Below are positions 1 to 8,574 of a stretch of 64,000 bases of DNA, piece by piece. Numbering within the stretch: the stretch's first letter is position 1; the number at the start of each line of letters is the position of its first letter. The DNA comes from WTFY01 sp026713925 (GTDB lineage Bacteria > Pseudomonadota > Gammaproteobacteria > UBA4575). The stretch is taken from NCBI GenBank assembly GCA_963662355.1, contig OY759361.1, positions 930,001-994,000 on the forward strand, given 5' to 3'. The translations under genes and the position numbers were made by a program. The notes beneath the pieces were generated by a model. It searched no databases. It was not told the DNA's origin and saw only the letters and a program-made list of their open reading frames with translations.

Positions 1-182
1 TATGGATAGATCAACAATCATAACATAGCAGGTGTGCAGCAATGGACTGTGGGTATCTGCATTTTCATGATAGTGGCCTCTTGAATACAAGCGCCTTGGC
101 CCGGGATGAACAGGGCTTGTATGATTCCAAAAACCTTTCATCGATAACAAGGCTTTCCTCTAAACTGCAGGGAACAATCGGA

Positions 183-1463
183 TCAGTTTTCGGGTGGCGT
201 GAGCCATTTCGGATCGGTTTCCACCTGTGCGGTCAGGGTATGCAAAAAAGCTTCAAGCTGACGCTTTTCATTCCTGCCAAGCGATAACGGCTTGGCTTCA
301 TTGTGGCCCACCATGGCTGCGGGTGCACGGTCGTAGTGATCGATTACCTCGGTGAGCGTGGCCAGTTGGCCAGCATGCATATAGGGTGCGGTTTCGGCGA
401 CATTTCTGAGCGAGGGGGTTTTGTGGGTACCGATTAACTCGTCACCGGTCCGGGTGAAGCGTAATTCGACGCATCCCTGGCTGCCGGCAGTGCTGAATTC
501 TCCCAGGCAATTGAACGGGTCCTCCAGTACCTTGCGCACTGCTTCCACCCGGCCCATGCTCGGGAGTGCACCCGGACTGGACAGTACACCGGTGTTATGA
601 AACTCATGGTTGGTAAATAGCGGGCCATTATGACAATTCATGCACTGGGCTTTACCGATGAACAGTCTGAGCCCTGCAAGCTCATCGAAGCTCAGGATGT
701 CCATTTTTTCGTGGTCGCCTGCGACCAGGGCTTCCATGTACTGGTCAAATTGTGAAACTCCGGGCAGAATCAGCCGTTCATATGCGCCGATGGCCTTGCC
801 TATGTTGACAAAGGCTCTCGTGACCGTCTCCCTGTCTTCGGGCAACATGGATTGCCAGTTGCCGTACAGGGTCTTGTCTTTTACGGGTCCTGCCGCAACC
901 GGAAAACGTGAAGGGTCGGTAAACTCTGCAAGCGGTCCGAACAGTTTTTCATACTGTGCCCGGTATCTGCTGTCCTGTGCGATCAGATGTACAAGCTGCA
1001 TGCGCGAGCTTTCATGCTCCAGTGGATTTTCAAGCGGAGACAGTGCCTGCGACCAAAGGCTGTCCTTGCGCCCGTCCCAGAAAAACCAGGGGCTGTACGC
1101 CGTGCCGATAATGCTCATGGTGTTGCGCACCCCTGTTCTTACCCCGGCTGCAACTTTAAGCCCGTCTGTGAAAAACTGTTCGGGCTGATGACAGCTGGCA
1201 CAGGCGATTTGCCCGTTGGCACTCAGGCGTTTGTCGAAAAACAGACGGTGGCCGAACTCTGCGGCCTGCAGCGATTCCGATACGGCATTACCCGGATTTG
1301 CCGGCAAATCCGGAAGACTGGTGATCCAAAGCGAGCGCAGCAGGGTGAGTTCTGCCGGAGTCCATGATTCATGTATGCGGGATTGCGTGTACCACCAGAA
1401 GACAGCACTGGCTAGTACGATTGATATTGCCGCAACAAGCGCGCCTTGCGCAGGTTTTGACAT
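183..1463 (-). CDS. Diheme cytochrome c peroxidase family protein (CcpA/MauG-like)
   Basis: The product is an exported diheme c-type cytochrome of the bacterial cytochrome c peroxidase/MauG superfamily. I see an N-terminal hydrophobic anchor (about residues 8-26), then two heme-attachment motifs, CASCH near residue 88 and CMNCH near residue 274. A WDGRKDSLW motif typical of the family lies between them. The family reduces H2O2 or oxidises protein or small-molecule substrates in the periplasm; which applies here cannot be read from sequence. The ATG at 1463 lies 5 bases past the stop of the upstream gene. A TTG seven codons earlier would overlap that gene and looks less likely. It is the last gene of a minus-strand series that begins with the cytochrome oxidase operon, so it probably shares electron carriers or metal supply with it. 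Confidence 0.85.
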   Translation of the reverse strand: MSKPAQGALVAAISIVLASAVFWWYTQSRIHESWTPAELTLLRSLWITSLPDLPANPGNAVSESLQAAEFGHRLFFDKRLSANGQIACASCHQPEQFFTDGLKVAAGVRTGVRNTMSIIGTAYSPWFFWDGRKDSLWSQALSPLENPLEHESSRMQLVHLIAQDSRYRAQYEKLFGPLAEFTDPSRFPVAAGPVKDKTLYGNWQSMLPEDRETVTRAFVNIGKAIGAYERLILPGVSQFDQYMEALVAGDHEKMDILSFDELAGLRLFIGKAQCMNCHNGPLFTNHEFHNTGVLSSPGALPSMGRVEAVRKVLEDPFNCLGEFSTAGSQGCVELRFTRTGDELIGTHKTPSLRNVAETAPYMHAGQLATLTEVIDHYDRAPAAMVGHNEAKPLSLGRNEKRQLEAFLHTLTAQVETDPKWLTPPEN

Positions 1464-1467
1464 ACGG

Positions 1468-1884
1468 TTACAGGTTGAGTTCAAACGTCACACTGTCCGA
1501 CACGGCACCTTGCTGTATTGCGAGTATGACCTGCCACTGTCCGCCCATATGGAATTTCAGGCCTTCGAGCAGGTAGTCGCCATTGCCCAGGTTCTGGGTG
1601 ACCAGGGGCCGTGTAGGCAGTCCGTGATCATGCTTGGGCATTCCCCCGGAGATCTGGATCCTGACATCGATAACCGGTTCACCTGACCTGTTTTCAATGT
1701 GCAGAATCCATGCATGCATGGTGTTGATGGTGATCGGGTCCAGTTTGCTGGAGAACGAAACCTGAAAATGCTGCCCGTCTGAAATCCTGGAGGATTCGAC
1801 GCCCATAGATAATGATTTGTTTTCAGCAAATGCAGGAAGTGGAGCTGCTAGGAATAAAACAAAAATTGCTGGCATTATTTTCAT
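1468..1884 (-). CDS. Exported YtkA/FixH-like domain protein
   Basis: A small secreted protein of 138 residues. It starts with a clear signal peptide (MKIMPAIFVLFLAAPLPAFA, cleavage after AFA). The remainder resembles the immunoglobulin-like YtkA/FixH fold. The conserved stretch around residues 85-115 contains GGMPKHDHGLPT and a later FHMGG, whose His and Met side chains could bind copper. That is inference: FixH-like proteins are often found beside oxidases and c-type cytochromes. It sits just upstream of the diheme peroxidase gene and 18 bases downstream of another exported protein, so the three are probably co-transcribed. The exact biochemical role is unknown. Confidence 0.7.
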   Translation of the reverse strand: MKIMPAIFVLFLAAPLPAFAENKSLSMGVESSRISDGQHFQVSFSSKLDPITINTMHAWILHIENRSGEPVIDVRIQISGGMPKHDHGLPTRPLVTQNLGNGDYLLEGLKFHMGGQWQVILAIQQGAVSDSVTFELNL

Positions 1885-1902
1885 GATCCAGTGTGGGGCC
1901 TT

Positions 1903-2499
1903 TCAGGTTTTCAGAGCATTGCGTATGCGAGCGTAGCCCCCGCTCATGAGCCAGTAATTCAGTTGCAGGAATACCGCAAGTGCGATGAACCAGGGAATCG
2001 TACCCCAGTCTGCACCGCCCACCCGAAACGGGAAAACCGCGGTATACGTGTCATTGTGCTCCGGGTTTGAGGCTGAAACAATACCGATGTAGTTTCCGTC
2101 TTCAGTAAACTCATGCAGGGCCAGAAACACACCATCCTGTCGAATCTGGGGAGGCTGGTAAAACACGGTATCACGGGATACATCCTTGTTCTTGATGTCG
2201 TCCCACCGTACGAACCGTCCACGGTTTACCACGTCCCGGATAATGCGAAACTCGACCGGGACTTCTCTCATGCTGTCATGCAGGTACTCAAGCACAAACA
2301 CGCTCTCATCCGCATGGGGGATGTCCTCGCACAACTCTTCATGCTGGCTTCTCTGCGGCTGGTAGATCTTGAAATGCGCCTTGTAAAAACCGATCTGTAT
2401 AACACACAGATCGTCTTCCAGGAATACGCCTCCATGCGCCTGAACGCCGGGACCTGGCCACAGTGCCAGGCATGTGAGGAAAATTGTAAGGCGCGCCAA
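1903..2499 (-). CDS. Exported membrane-anchored protein of unknown function, predicted mature N-terminus His-Gly-Gly
   Basis: I do not recognise a named family. With a TTG start at 2499 the protein opens directly with a signal peptide (ARLTIFLTCLALWPGPGVQA). After cleavage the mature chain would begin with histidine (HGG). A soluble beta-rich region of about 140 residues follows, with three cysteines in its first part. It ends with one transmembrane helix (WFIALAVFLQLNYWLM) and a short basic cytoplasmic tail. The frame stays open upstream to an ATG at 2682, but those 61 residues are Arg-rich and unlike a leader, so I prefer the shorter form; no clear ribosome binding site decides it. A mature N-terminal His is how copper 'histidine brace' proteins start, which is suggestive beside an oxidase operon but unproven. 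Confidence 0.6.
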   Translation of the reverse strand: MARLTIFLTCLALWPGPGVQAHGGVFLEDDLCVIQIGFYKAHFKIYQPQRSQHEELCEDIPHADESVFVLEYLHDSMREVPVEFRIIRDVVNRGRFVRWDDIKNKDVSRDTVFYQPPQIRQDGVFLALHEFTEDGNYIGIVSASNPEHNDTYTAVFPFRVGGADWGTIPWFIALAVFLQLNYWLMSGGYARIRNALKT

Positions 2500-2701
2500 G
2501 AATATCGTTTGTGAAAAGCTGTACGTTGACGGATCTGCTGGTGCACAGCATAACAGATGCACCAAGCCTCTTGCAGGATCCCTGCCGGTCAGGGTGAGAA
2601 TCGCTTTTGCAGCCAGAATTGCAGGGGGGTATTGCAGGACTCTGAGAGAAGCGTGCCGCATTTCATTGCGACACGCAATCATTCAGTTAATGGAAATCAG
2701 G

Positions 2702-3049
2702 CTAGTGATGCTCTACAACCGGGGCTTCATCAACTCCAAAGAACTCCGCGCGTGCGAGGTAGGTGTAATCCCCTTCAATGGACATCATGCCGATCAGTAC
2801 CAGCAGGGCCAGGGGAGGCAGCAGGATGGCAGTGATCAGTGCCAGTCGTTCCCAGGCCATGTGCATGAAGATTGCCACGATGAAACCCGCTTTCAGCATC
2901 ATGAAAATCAGGATCAGGTTCCATCTCAGGTACCCCTGAAACTGGTAGTAGTCAACCATATAGGAAGCTGTACTGAATACGAATAGCAGTACCCAGATCC
3001 AGATGTAGATGCTGAGTGGGTGCTGTTGACCTTCTTCTTTCGTAGCCAT
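2702..3049 (-). CDS. Cytochrome c oxidase subunit IV (prokaryotic type)
   Basis: A 115-residue inner membrane protein with three hydrophobic segments (about 14-34, 43-63 and 70-92). The middle one carries the K-G-IVA-FMHM pattern of the prokaryotic COX4 family, a small accessory subunit of heme-copper oxidases. It follows the second subunit III gene with a 12-base gap, so it is translated from the same message. The C-terminus is acidic and ends in two histidines. Subunit IV is not catalytic; it is thought to help assemble or stabilise the complex. Confidence 0.85.
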   Translation of the reverse strand: MATKEEGQQHPLSIYIWIWVLLFVFSTASYMVDYYQFQGYLRWNLILIFMMLKAGFIVAIFMHMAWERLALITAILLPPLALLVLIGMMSIEGDYTYLARAEFFGVDEAPVVEHH

Positions 3050-3061
3050 GATGTGTACCCT

Positions 3062-3739
3062 TTACCAAAGATAAAAGAATGCGAAAATAAATACCCAGAC
3101 CAGATCGACGAAGTGCCAGTACAGGCCCGCGATCTCAACAATGTCATAGCCCTTTTTCTCATAACGTCCATTCAGGACACCAAACGCAACATAGGTCAGG
3201 TAGATGACCCCTCCGGACACGTGTGCCCCGTGGAATCCAGTAATCATGAAAAAGCTGGCACCAAACTGTGCCGCACCAAACGGGTTGCCCCATGGACGGA
3301 CCCCCTCCTCAGCAATCAGCTTGGTCCACTCAAATGCCTGCATACCTACGAAAAGCAGACCGAACCCTGCAGTGACAAACAGCAGCAGGGCGGTTTTGAC
3401 ACGCTCATTGCGGTACCCGTAGTTTACCGCCAGGGCCATGGTGCCGCTGCTTGTGATCAGTACAAAGGTCATGATCGCAATCAGGATGAGCGGGATCGGA
3501 TCTCCACCAAAACTCAATGCAAATATTTCACTGGCGTTGGGCCAGGGCACCGTGGAGCTGATGCGTACCTTCATGTAGCCGGTCAGGAAGGAGGTGAAAA
3601 TGAAGGTATCGCTCAACAGGAAGATCCACATCATGGCCTTGCCCCAGTGGACCTTGAATACCTCTTTTTCTGCGCTCCAATCCGAAACCAGATCAGTCAC
3701 GGCGTCATTTGTGGCGACTTCTCCCGAACCTTGTGCCAT
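3062..3739 (-). CDS. Cytochrome c oxidase subunit III (second of two)
   Basis: An inner membrane protein of 225 residues with five to seven hydrophobic segments. Heme-copper oxidase subunit III features are visible: a membrane helix holding GFHGAHV near residue 165, and the closing YWHFVDLVWVFIF helix. Subunit III lines the D proton pathway side of subunit I and keeps turnover stable. It follows another subunit III-type gene by 18 bases. Having two subunit III-like genes in tandem recalls coxO-coxP of the rhizobial coxMNOP alternative oxidase, an analogy from memory. Both chains have conserved hydrophobic cores and look intact. Confidence 0.88.
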   Translation of the reverse strand: MAQGSGEVATNDAVTDLVSDWSAEKEVFKVHWGKAMMWIFLLSDTFIFTSFLTGYMKVRISSTVPWPNASEIFALSFGGDPIPLILIAIMTFVLITSSGTMALAVNYGYRNERVKTALLLFVTAGFGLLFVGMQAFEWTKLIAEEGVRPWGNPFGAAQFGASFFMITGFHGAHVSGGVIYLTYVAFGVLNGRYEKKGYDIVEIAGLYWHFVDLVWVFIFAFFYLW

Positions 3740-3757
3740 GTTTCTTATGTCCCCTTC

Positions 3758-4423
3758 TTAAGTAGATAGCAGTAATGCAAACAAACCCACCCAGACCAGT
3801 AGCAGGAAATGCCAGTAAATGGTACAGAGTTCCACGCTTGTGCGAACCTTGTAGACTTCAACCTTGTTTTGTAATTTGAAAATCGTTTGGCTCCAGACCC
3901 ACAGCCCGCCCAGAATGTGCAGGGCATGTATGGCCGTCAGCACGTAAAAGAAGGAGTTGGCCGGGTTGCCTGACAGAAAGTGACCGGCTTCCTGCAGTCC
4001 CTTCCAGGCCCACAACTGTCCGCCAATGAAGGCAAAGGTAAGCATGCCTGCGATGAGCAGGTTGATTTTTACCCCGTTGGCCTGACTGCGAACCGCCGCG
4101 TTGCGCGCACGCTGGAAAAACACACTTCCCAGGACCAGCAGGGCTGTGTTGAACCACAGTACACCAGGTTCGGCGACCGGGCGCCAGTCCCCGAATTCCA
4201 TGCGCTGAAAATAGGCGCTGGCAAACAGCGAGAACAGCGAAGTCGCCACGCCGAGAAATACGATGAGCCCGATCTTGGCGGCAGGTACGGAGTAGGCGCC
4301 TCCTGCATGGTCCTGGCCCACCGGGCCTTCTTCTGCCCAAGGCTGCACGTTGATGGTCTGGCGAATCAGCCAGAACACCAGCCCGCCCATAATCAGGGCC
4401 AGTACGATCAGCGTTGCTGTCAC
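3758..4423 (-). CDS. Cytochrome c oxidase subunit III-like protein (first of two)
   Basis: A 221-residue multispanning membrane protein of the cytochrome c oxidase subunit III superfamily. An N-terminal helix (residues 3-20) is followed by a polar loop and further helices. Signature pieces are SAYFQRMEFGDW near residue 69, the ALHILGG helix near 168, and a terminal IYWHFLLLVWVG helix. It starts with GTG, 3 bases after the subunit I stop, with AAGG just upstream, so translation is probably coupled. It differs from the next subunit III, lacks that protein's GFHGAH form, and more resembles the NorE/CoxO branch. The two probably make up one oxidase rather than two. Confidence 0.82.
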   Translation of the reverse strand: MTATLIVLALIMGGLVFWLIRQTINVQPWAEEGPVGQDHAGGAYSVPAAKIGLIVFLGVATSLFSLFASAYFQRMEFGDWRPVAEPGVLWFNTALLVLGSVFFQRARNAAVRSQANGVKINLLIAGMLTFAFIGGQLWAWKGLQEAGHFLSGNPANSFFYVLTAIHALHILGGLWVWSQTIFKLQNKVEVYKVRTSVELCTIYWHFLLLVWVGLFALLLST

Positions 4424-4426
4424 TTC

Positions 4427-6175
4427 CTAAACCTTTCCTTCTCCCCGAGTGTGCTCACTGGGAGGCTCATTCTGGGGAATGAAGTCTTCTTTGGCACCCG
4501 GTACACTGTAGGAGTAGGCCCAGCGGTGTATAACGGGCAGTTCCTTACCCCAGTTGCCGTGCTTTGGCGGGTAGTCAGGAGTCTGCCACTCGATTGTGGT
4601 GGCACGCCATGGATTGCGACTGGATTTTCTGCCCTTGAACATACTCCAGATAATATTGATCAGGAACAGGAACTGTGCTGCTGCCACGACCAGCGCTGCA
4701 AGGGTAATGCTGAGGTTGGCTGCCTGCACGCTGTCCGGCAGGAATTCCGTTGTGCCGTTGGCATAGTAGCGACGGGGCACACCCAGAATGCCGATATAGT
4801 GCATCGGCAGGTAAATGGCGTATGTGCCGAGGAATGTCATCCAGAAATGGATTTTGCCCATGGTGTCATTCAGCATGCGCCCGGTCAGCAGTGGGAACCA
4901 GTGGTAGATGCCCCCGAAGACTACCAGGAAGGGCGATACCCCCATTACCATGTGAAAGTGTCCGACAACAAAATAGGTGTCGGACAGCGGTACATCCACG
5001 ACCACGTTCCCCAGAAACAGACCGGTAATGCCACCGTGAATGAATGTAAAGATAAACCCGATGGAGAACAGCATGGGCACCGTCAGATGGATATTGCCCT
5101 GCCACAGGGTCAAAACCCAGTTATACACCTTGATTGCAGTCGGTACCGCAATGATCAAGGTGGTTGTGGCGAAGAAGAAACCGAAGTACGGATTCATTCC
5201 GCTGACATACATGTGGTGGGCCCACACTATGAAGCTCAGGCCACCGATTGCAACAATCGCCCAGACCATCATGCGGTAGCCGAAAATATTCTTGCGCGCA
5301 TGCGTACTGATCAGGTCCGAAACAATTCCAAATGCCGGCAGTGCGACGATGTATACCTCGGGATGACCAAAGAACCAGAACAGGTGCTGAAACAGGATCG
5401 GGCTTCCGCCTTCATGCGCCAGGTTCTCTCCCAATGATGAAATGGCGGGCATGAAGAAGCTGGTACCCAGGGCTTTGTCCAGCGTCATCATGATGACGCT
5501 TACGAGCAGGGCCGGGAACGCCAGCAGGCCCAGAATCGTAGCCATGATGATGCCCCAAACGGACAAGGGCATGCGCATCAGGGTCATGCCGCGTGTACGG
5601 GCCTGAAATGCCGTGGTGACGTAGTTCAGACCCCCCATCGTGAAGGCCACCACGAACAGGGCAAGTGATACGGTCATGCACAGGATGCCCCAGTCAGCCC
5701 CGGGCGAACCTTCGGTAATCGCCTGCGGAGGATACAGGGTCCAGCCAGCGCCTGTTGGCCCTTCCGGGACAAAGAAACTCGCACACACCACGATAACGGA
5801 CAGCAGGTATACCCAGTAACTCAGCATGTTCATGTACGGGAAGGCCATATCTCGCGCACCGCACATCAGCGGCACCAGAATATTGCCAAATCCGCCCAGA
5901 AAAAATGCCGTCAGCATGAAGACGATCATGATCATGCCGTGCATGGTCACGGCCTGGTAATACTCATCCGGCTGTATGAAGTCGAACACTCCGGGGAAGC
6001 CCAGCTGCAGTCGCATGATGCCAGACAGGATCAGGGCAACCACTCCGACTGCCGTGGCAGTGATGATGTATTGAATACCGATAATCTTGTGGTCCTGGCT
6101 CCAGACATACATGCCGATCCACGTTTTTGGATGGGCAAGCTCCTGTCCTTTATCGGCTAATGCAACGTGTGCCAT
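4427..6175 (-). CDS. coxA: Cytochrome c oxidase subunit I
   Basis: The catalytic subunit of an aa3-type heme-copper oxidase, 582 residues and about 12 membrane helices. Metal ligands are visible: the low-spin heme histidine in MHGMIMI (His79), the CuB histidine with cross-linked tyrosine in FGHPEVYI, the CuB pair in WAHHMYV, and the two heme histidines in VGHFHMV. The glutamate of GHPEV marks an A1-type D-channel. It reduces O2 to water and pumps protons. A strong GAGGAG ribosome site precedes the ATG. The gene lies between subunit II (79-base gap) and subunit III (3-base gap) in the same operon. Confidence 0.97.
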   Translation of the reverse strand: MAHVALADKGQELAHPKTWIGMYVWSQDHKIIGIQYIITATAVGVVALILSGIMRLQLGFPGVFDFIQPDEYYQAVTMHGMIMIVFMLTAFFLGGFGNILVPLMCGARDMAFPYMNMLSYWVYLLSVIVVCASFFVPEGPTGAGWTLYPPQAITEGSPGADWGILCMTVSLALFVVAFTMGGLNYVTTAFQARTRGMTLMRMPLSVWGIIMATILGLLAFPALLVSVIMMTLDKALGTSFFMPAISSLGENLAHEGGSPILFQHLFWFFGHPEVYIVALPAFGIVSDLISTHARKNIFGYRMMVWAIVAIGGLSFIVWAHHMYVSGMNPYFGFFFATTTLIIAVPTAIKVYNWVLTLWQGNIHLTVPMLFSIGFIFTFIHGGITGLFLGNVVVDVPLSDTYFVVGHFHMVMGVSPFLVVFGGIYHWFPLLTGRMLNDTMGKIHFWMTFLGTYAIYLPMHYIGILGVPRRYYANGTTEFLPDSVQAANLSITLAALVVAAAQFLFLINIIWSMFKGRKSSRNPWRATTIEWQTPDYPPKHGNWGKELPVIHRWAYSYSVPGAKEDFIPQNEPPSEHTRGEGKV

Positions 6176-6254
6176 TATGAGTCTCTCCTCAGTCTTTGTA
6201 TATCAGATACTGTATTCGTTTCGTTTCGTGTATTCAAATAAATTGACCGGCCTG

Positions 6255-7607
6255 TCAGAAGGTATTGATGTAGGCAATCAGGTCATTGATTTTCTTGTCA
6301 TTCAGGCTGAGCACCATGGATTCCATCTGCCTTCCTGTGGCGTCCTGAGGGTGTTTGCCGCGCAGCCCGTGTTTGAAATTCCTGAGTTGGGTGGCGAGAT
6401 ACCAGTCGCTCATGCCTGCAATGCGCGGGGCATTCACAGCCCAGCGCCCTTCGCCCTGTCTGCCGTGGCATTTGCCGCAAGTGGTATACAGCTTGCGGCC
6501 CTTGTCCGCGTCTCCGTTTATGGTCTGGACAGCCGGCTCATCCGGCAGGGTCTGGATATAGGCCGCGATATCGTTCAATGCCGCTTCATCGACAAGGGTG
6601 GCGGCCATCGGTGCCATTTGCTGGCCGAATACATCTTCTGGGTTCGAACCCCGGATGCCATCCTTGAAGTAGGTCAGTTGGCGTTTCAGATACCAGTTTT
6701 CCTGGCCGCTCAGCTTGGGTGAGTTGAGCATCTGGTTGCCTTCGCCCTGCCCGCCGTGACACGCGGCACAAACCTGATACAGCGCTTCACCTGCCACAGC
6801 ATTTCCGGCTGTCTGGGCCGACAGTTGTGCATAGGTAGGCTGCTGGGCAAGCCAGGTCTGGAATTTTTCTTCTTCTTCAACCACAACCTTGCCGCGCATG
6901 GTGTGATGGCCTATGCCACACAGTTCTTCACAAAGAATCTCGAACGTTCCGGTACGTGTAGGCGTCAGCCATTGCCAGGGAACCATGCCGGGCACCAGGT
7001 CCATTTTTACCCGGAACTGGGGGACCGTGAAATTATGCAGTACGTCTTTCGAGCGCAGCAGGAACTTGATTGGCAGGCCTATAGGAATGTGGACTTCGTT
7101 TCCCGGGATCAGGATATCATCCTGGCCGTACGGATCTTCCTCGTTCATGCCGAAGGGGTTGTCGATGCTTATTTTCCGGTTATCTGAGGTGCCGAGCTGG
7201 CCATCCTCGCCCGGGAAGCGAAAGCTCCATTGCCACTGCTGTCCGACAACCTCGACCACGGCCGCATTGTCCGGTGGGGATACGAACTTTCCCCACACGA
7301 TCAGTCCCGGCGCCAGCATTGCTACAACCCCTACGGTGGTGATGGCGGTTAGCCAGCCTTCCAGTTTTTTGTTTTCTGGCTCGTAGGCGGCACGCTGGTC
7401 CTTGCCCTTGTTACGGTATTTCAAAATGCAGTACGCCATGAACAGGTTGGCAGCAACGAACACCGCACCGCAGACGATAAAGGTAATGTTAACAGTCGTA
7501 TCGATGGCCCCCCAGTTCGAGGCAATTTCCGTAAAGTACCACGGGCTCATGAAGTGGAAAATGACGGACCCGACTACCAACAAGATTAATATAATGGCAA
7601 TGGCCAT
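6255..7607 (-). CDS. coxB: Cytochrome c oxidase subunit II with two fused cytochrome c domains
   Basis: A 450-residue subunit II with an unusual tail. It has three hydrophobic N-terminal segments (about 2-20, 41-60, 87-108), one more than typical. A cupredoxin domain follows with the CuA ligands in CEELCGIGHHTM (Cys226, Cys230, His234, Met237) and an upstream His near 191. Then come two tandem cytochrome c domains, with CAACH at about 280 and CGKCH at about 377. Ordinary caa3 oxidases carry one. The extra heme domain would let electrons enter through a tethered diheme module. The ATG at 7607 is chosen over a TTG two codons earlier because AGGAG lies 8 bases upstream of it. First structural gene after ctaB. 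Confidence 0.95.
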   Translation of the reverse strand: MAIAIILILLVVGSVIFHFMSPWYFTEIASNWGAIDTTVNITFIVCGAVFVAANLFMAYCILKYRNKGKDQRAAYEPENKKLEGWLTAITTVGVVAMLAPGLIVWGKFVSPPDNAAVVEVVGQQWQWSFRFPGEDGQLGTSDNRKISIDNPFGMNEEDPYGQDDILIPGNEVHIPIGLPIKFLLRSKDVLHNFTVPQFRVKMDLVPGMVPWQWLTPTRTGTFEILCEELCGIGHHTMRGKVVVEEEEKFQTWLAQQPTYAQLSAQTAGNAVAGEALYQVCAACHGGQGEGNQMLNSPKLSGQENWYLKRQLTYFKDGIRGSNPEDVFGQQMAPMAATLVDEAALNDIAAYIQTLPDEPAVQTINGDADKGRKLYTTCGKCHGRQGEGRWAVNAPRIAGMSDWYLATQLRNFKHGLRGKHPQDATGRQMESMVLSLNDKKINDLIAYINTF

Positions 7608-7671
7608 GCTCAAGACTCCTTAGTCATTTCGATACGTGGTTGTGCTGAATCTCTAAGGTTATGCAGCGGCA

Positions 7672-8574
7672 TTACCATATAATCCCTCCGCTGCACCTGC
7701 AATCCGCAAATATCAGGGTGAACAGACCCAGTAAATACAAAATTGAAAAACCGAACAGCCTGCGCGTGCTCTGGTGTGTGATCGGCTTGCGCGCAAAGTC
7801 TATGGTCAAAACCAGATAGGCTACACCCAGGGCTATTGCCAGCACCAGATAAGTGGTTCCGACCAGATCCAACCAGTACATGGCCGTACTCACCGGCAAC
7901 AGGGCCACGGTGTAGATCAGCATCCGGATCTTGGTGGCCAGCTGGCCACGGGTAACCGGCAGCATCGGCAACCGGGCCTGGCGGTATTCGTCTGCCCTCA
8001 ACAGGGCCAGTGCCCAGAAATGTGGCGGTTGCCATATAAACATGATGATGAACATGATCACAGCTGGCCAGCCGATGTCATTGGTGACTGCAGCCCAGCC
8101 GATAACGGGAGGTGCCGCACCGGCCACTCCGCCAATTTCAGTACACAAATGCGATGAACGTTTCAGCCACATGGTGTAGATCACTACATAGAAAAATGTA
8201 GTGGCTGCGGCAAGATAGGCCGTCAGTGGGTTTACCAGGTAGAAAAGAATCGCGAATGACCACAAGCTGAGCATCACGCCCAGCCAAAGCGCCTGCTGTG
8301 GATGCAGGCGGGAACACGGCAATGCACGCATGCGCGTGCGCGCCATCTGCTTGTCTACTTCCCGGTCTACATAGTTATTGAGGGCGCCACTTGCAGCTGA
8401 GGCGAGGCCCGTACCCAGAAGGGTAAAGACAAGCAGGTCCAGCATAAGCGTGCCGTTTCCGGCAAGCCACATCCCCGCAAACGTGGTAACCAGCACTAGC
8501 GTGGCAATCCGCGGTTTGCAAAGTTCCGCAAAATCACTTGCCTGGGCACGGACTGCCGTTATGGTTGCATTCAC
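7672..8574 (-). CDS. ctaB: Protoheme IX farnesyltransferase (heme O synthase)
   Basis: An integral membrane prenyltransferase of 300 residues that converts heme B to heme O, the first step toward heme A for the oxidase encoded next door. The first aspartate-rich motif NNYVDREVDKQM lies near residue 66, followed by the R-TR-R-LP stretch typical of the family. About eight or nine hydrophobic helices follow. The start is GTG at 8574; an ATG four bases downstream is out of frame. It lies about 65 bases upstream of coxB in the same direction. A heme A synthase (ctaA) and the Cu chaperone CtaG are not in this window. Confidence 0.95.
   Translation of the reverse strand: MNATITAVRAQASDFAELCKPRIATLVLVTTFAGMWLAGNGTLMLDLLVFTLLGTGLASAASGALNNYVDREVDKQMARTRMRALPCSRLHPQQALWLGVMLSLWSFAILFYLVNPLTAYLAAATTFFYVVIYTMWLKRSSHLCTEIGGVAGAAPPVIGWAAVTNDIGWPAVIMFIIMFIWQPPHFWALALLRADEYRQARLPMLPVTRGQLATKIRMLIYTVALLPVSTAMYWLDLVGTTYLVLAIALGVAYLVLTIDFARKPITHQSTRRLFGFSILYLLGLFTLIFADCRCSGGIIW

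Noticed and set aside
42..287. 81-codon frame at the left edge
   Set aside because: It runs into the 3' end of the peroxidase gene on the other strand and has no domain or ribosome site.
640..1188. 182-codon plus-strand frame
   Set aside because: Antisense to the diheme peroxidase gene; Ser/Pro-rich composition typical of a shadow frame.
3980..5437. 485-codon open frame on the plus strand
   Set aside because: It lies opposite subunit III and coxA, whose motifs are unambiguous. It encodes no recognisable domain and arises from the codon bias of the real genes.
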